From Bacteroidota bacterium (GTDB lineage Bacteria; Bacteroidota; Ignavibacteria; UBA10030; UBA6906), in the NCBI GenBank assembly GCA_003541875.1, contig DPLS01000300.1:1-8787 (forward strand): DNA of 8,787 nucleotides, written 5' to 3'. Below are positions 6,367 through 8,787 of the stretch, in pieces. The position numbers and the translations under genes were made by a program. The notes under the pieces were generated by a model. That model was not told the DNA's origin, ran no database searches, and was given only the letters and a program-made list of their open reading frames with translations. Position 1 is the stretch's first letter, and the number at the start of each line of letters is the position of its first letter.

Positions 6367-7506
6367 ATGAAGAAACGCCTTTTCACTCCTGGTCCAACGC
6401 CGGTGCCGGAGACTGTCATGTTAAGGATGGCCGAACCGATTATTCATCACCGCAACCCGGAGTTCGCCGAGGTGATGAAACGGGTGAACAGGAACTTGAA
6501 GTATGTGTTCCAGACGGAACAACCCGTTCTCACGCTCACCTGTTCGGGCACAGGCGGAGTTGAGTCAACATTTGTCAGCCTCTTCTCGCCGGGGGATGCG
6601 ATCATCAGCGTGAACGGCGGAAAGTTCGGAGAGCGATGGGTGAAAATGCCGCAGGCCTTCGGGCTGAATGTGGTGGAAGTAAAGGTCCCGTGGGGCACGG
6701 CATTGCAGCCGGGTCAACTTCTTGACGTGCTCAAGAAAAATCCTGGTGTTAAGGCGGTTTACCTCGTTCACAGTGAAACCTCAACGGGTACAGCGACAGA
6801 CGTGAAAGAGATGGCAAAACTCATTCATGCCAACTCCAATGCGCTTGTGTGTGTGGACGGGATCACTGCTGTTGGGGCGCACGAAATGAGATTTGATGCG
6901 TGGGGGATTGATGTGTGCGTAACCGGATCGCAGAAGGGACTGATGATACCTCCGGGGCTTGCCTTCGTTGCGCTCAGCCCGCGAGCTATCGACATGATGC
7001 AAATCTCAAGGCTGCCCAGGTTCTACTTTGACCTTCGTAAGGCGCTCAAATCATATGAGAAGGATGACACTCCCTGGACTCCAGCCATCTCGCTCATCGT
7101 TGGAGTAGACGCCGCATTGGAGATGATTCGGGCCGAGGGAATTGAGAATGTTTGGAAACGTCACGAGCGTCTGGCCAGGGCACTGCGTGCAGGTGTCACT
7201 GCTGTTGGGCTGAAGCTCTTTTCCAACTCACCGTCGTTTGCAGTAACGCCAGTCTGGTTACCCGAAGGAGTTGAATGGAAGGCCTTCAATAAAACTCTCA
7301 AGCTGGATAATGGGATAACCATTGCCGGCGGTCAGGATGAATACGCCGGCAAGATCTTCCGTGTTTCTCATCTCGGCTACTACGATGATCTGGATATGGT
7401 CACCGTCATGGCTGCGCTGGAGCGGACGCTTGCGACCCAAAATCACAGGTTCGCCCCAGGATCTGGAGTTACCGCGGTGCAAAGTGTCCTCTTAGGGCGA
7501 GGATAG
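6367..7506 (+). CDS. PLP-dependent class V aminotransferase (alanine/serine-glyoxylate type), probable serine pathway enzyme
   Basis: This is a fold-type I, class V aminotransferase of 379 residues, related to alanine-glyoxylate and serine-pyruvate aminotransferases. Visible elements: the N-terminal substrate segment FTPGPTPVPE at 6-15; CSGTGGVEST at 59-68, which holds the PLP phosphate; D164 in CVDGITAVG, which should pair with the pyridine nitrogen; the Schiff-base lysine K190 in TGSQKGLMIPPG; and R332 in FRVSHLGYYDDLDM, the expected carboxylate-binding arginine. The ATG at 6367 follows AAAAGAG (6353-6359). serA starts 6 bases after the stop, so the enzyme probably transaminates 3-phosphohydroxypyruvate to phosphoserine in place of SerC. 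That role is inferred from context. Homologues paired with serA are known in Thermotoga, and a related broad-specificity enzyme makes phosphoserine in methanococci. A glyoxylate or pyruvate aminotransferase is the alternative. The family call is firm; the exact substrate is uncertain. Confidence 0.93.
   Translation: MKKRLFTPGPTPVPETVMLRMAEPIIHHRNPEFAEVMKRVNRNLKYVFQTEQPVLTLTCSGTGGVESTFVSLFSPGDAIISVNGGKFGERWVKMPQAFGLNVVEVKVPWGTALQPGQLLDVLKKNPGVKAVYLVHSETSTGTATDVKEMAKLIHANSNALVCVDGITAVGAHEMRFDAWGIDVCVTGSQKGLMIPPGLAFVALSPRAIDMMQISRLPRFYFDLRKALKSYEKDDTPWTPAISLIVGVDAALEMIRAEGIENVWKRHERLARALRAGVTAVGLKLFSNSPSFAVTPVWLPEGVEWKAFNKTLKLDNGITIAGGQDEYAGKIFRVSHLGYYDDLDMVTVMAALERTLATQNHRFAPGSGVTAVQSVLLGRG
7485..7505 (+). 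promoter_or_regulatory. Hairpin covering the serA ribosome binding site
   Basis: TGTCCTC (7485-7491) can pair with GAGGATA (7499-7505) in a 7-bp stem (one G-T pair) around a 7-base loop. The 3' arm contains GAGGA (7499-7503), the likely serA Shine-Dalgarno sequence 9 bases before its ATG, and most of the aminotransferase stop codon. A ribosome finishing the upstream gene would melt it, which suggests translational coupling. This is inferred by eye, without an energy calculation. Confidence 0.45.
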
Positions 7507-7512
7507 TCCACG

Positions 7513-8787
7513 ATGAGTAAGACCCAGAAAATTCTCATCAGTGATTCCCTTGAACAGAGCCTCATGGATTTGCTGGCTCGTGAAGGATTTGAGGTCGATT
7601 ACAAACCGGGTCTGCCAGCTGATGAACTGAAGAAGATCATTGGCGCGTATGACGGGCTTGTTGTGCGTAGTTCGACCAAGGTGACGGCGGAGTTAATCAG
7701 CCTGTCGACAAACATGAAGGTGATTGGCCGGGCGGGGACAGGTGTTGACAATATTGATGTTGGTGCAGCGACGAGACGGGGCATCCTGGTGATGAACACT
7801 CCGGGCGGCAATACAATTTCCGCAGCCGAGCACACCGTTTCAATGCTCCTCTCGCTCGCACGGAACATTCCCCAGGCGCATATGAGCCTCGTTCGAGGAG
7901 AGTGGGAGCGCAAAAAGTTCATCGGGACGGAAGTGTTGGAGAAGACTCTGGGTGTGATCGGTTTGGGCAAGATTGGCCGGGAGGTGGCACTACGATGTCA
8001 GGCCTTTGGAATGAAGGTTATCGGCTACGACCCTTTGCTGAGCGCAGAGGTGGCTGCGAAATCCAACATTGAACTATGCTCGCTGGACGAGCTCTATCGT
8101 CGGTCCGATTTCATCACCGTTCATACCCCGCTCACCACGGAAACAAAGGCGTTGTTGAATGACGCGACGCTGGCCAAATGCAAACGAGGTGTCCGCCTCG
8201 TGAACTGTGCCCGCGGTGGGATCATTGACGAGCTGGCCCTCCTGAGGGCGCTGGAATCTGGCCAGGTGGCAGGAGCGGCTCTCGATGTGTTTGAGGTTGA
8301 ACCGCCGAAGAACAATGCGTTGCTCTCTCATCCGCGCATGATTGCCACGCCTCATCTTGGCGCGTCTACAGAAGAAGCGCAGGAAAAAGTTGCCGTACAG
8401 ATTGCCCACCAGATTGCCGATGCTCTGCTCGGCAGGGGATACGCGGGGCTTGTCAACGGGGCGCCACTTCAGCTCTCGATCAAGGAGGAGGTGAAGCCTT
8501 ATCTAGTGCTGGCCGAAAAAATAGGCAGCTTGGTTGCTCAACTGACATCCGGCAAGGTGCAGAACCTTTCGATTGTTGCCTCAGGTGAAGTGGTGGTCTC
8601 CTCAATCGAGTTGCTGAAGGCCGGTCTTCTCAAAGGTCTGCTCTCACACATCTATCCCGATCCCGTGAATATCATTAGCGCGCCGATACTTGCCCGCGAG
8701 TTGGGTCTTGTTCTGGGTGAGCAACGTGGTGGCGACGGAGAGAGTTACACGAGCCTGCTTGGTCTGCAATATCAAGCAGAAAAGGAG
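7513..8787 (+). CDS. serA: D-3-phosphoglycerate dehydrogenase (3'-partial)
   Basis: SerA oxidises 3-phosphoglycerate to 3-phosphohydroxypyruvate with NAD, the first step of serine synthesis in the cytosol. The frame is open from the ATG at 7513 to the window edge, giving 425 residues without a stop. Features: N-terminal substrate domain with GRAGTGVDNID at 72-82; NAD-binding domain with GVIGLGKIGREV at 147-158; and the catalytic triad R234 (NCARGG), E263 (FEVEPP) and H281 (TPHLGAST), each two positions from R236, E265 and H283 of the human enzyme. After about residue 318 the sequence continues into the intervening domain found in long (about 525-residue) SerA proteins. A C-terminal ACT domain would then be expected beyond the edge, and serine feedback could act there. 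The ATG is 6 bases after the aminotransferase stop, with GAGGA (7499-7503) upstream. Confidence 0.97.
   Translation, partial: MSKTQKILISDSLEQSLMDLLAREGFEVDYKPGLPADELKKIIGAYDGLVVRSSTKVTAELISLSTNMKVIGRAGTGVDNIDVGAATRRGILVMNTPGGNTISAAEHTVSMLLSLARNIPQAHMSLVRGEWERKKFIGTEVLEKTLGVIGLGKIGREVALRCQAFGMKVIGYDPLLSAEVAAKSNIELCSLDELYRRSDFITVHTPLTTETKALLNDATLAKCKRGVRLVNCARGGIIDELALLRALESGQVAGAALDVFEVEPPKNNALLSHPRMIATPHLGASTEEAQEKVAVQIAHQIADALLGRGYAGLVNGAPLQLSIKEEVKPYLVLAEKIGSLVAQLTSGKVQNLSIVASGEVVVSSIELLKAGLLKGLLSHIYPDPVNIISAPILARELGLVLGEQRGGDGESYTSLLGLQYQAEKE

Overview
This window is a compact stretch of housekeeping genes, all on the + strand. It carries the distal end of the spc/alpha ribosomal-protein cluster followed by three further genes. 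The order is secY (5' end cut by the window edge), map, infA, rpmJ, rpsM, rpsK, rpsD, rpoA, rplQ, then engB, a class V aminotransferase, and serA (3' end cut by the window edge). Every gene is recognisable from its translated sequence. The largest gap between genes is about 60 bases, so no stretch over 300 bases lacks a gene. I see no tRNA or rRNA gene, CRISPR array, insertion sequence, phage gene, attachment site or origin.

Organism: a bacterium with GC content somewhat above half. The order secY-map-infA-rpmJ-rpsM-rpsK-rpsD-rpoA-rplQ has no adk between secY and map. Together with an L17 carrying a long Lys/Glu/Ala/Pro-rich tail and several genes without a clear Shine-Dalgarno sequence, this suggests the Bacteroidota/Chlorobiota (FCB) side of the tree, perhaps an Ignavibacteria- or Kapabacteria-like lineage. 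That is a tentative inference from gene order and protein character; the zinc-type S4 is not specific to that group.

Region 1 (1-5661) is the translation, transcription and export operon. It encodes the SecY translocon channel, methionine aminopeptidase, initiation factor IF-1, ribosomal proteins L36, S13, S11, S4 and L17, and the RNA polymerase alpha subunit. Spacers are 12 to 50 bases and no internal promoter or terminator is convincing. The operon ends at a strong-looking intrinsic terminator whose loop contains the rplQ stop codon.

Region 2 (5662-6330) holds engB, a ribosome-assembly GTPase, followed by a short GC hairpin.

Region 3 (6331-8787) is a two-gene unit: a PLP class V aminotransferase of the alanine/serine-glyoxylate type, then serA 6 bases downstream. 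Together they could perform the first two steps of serine synthesis, with the aminotransferase in place of a classical SerC. A hairpin at their junction would hide the serA ribosome binding site, which suggests translational coupling.

No previously undescribed system is apparent. The findings are modest points about regulation and gene replacement.
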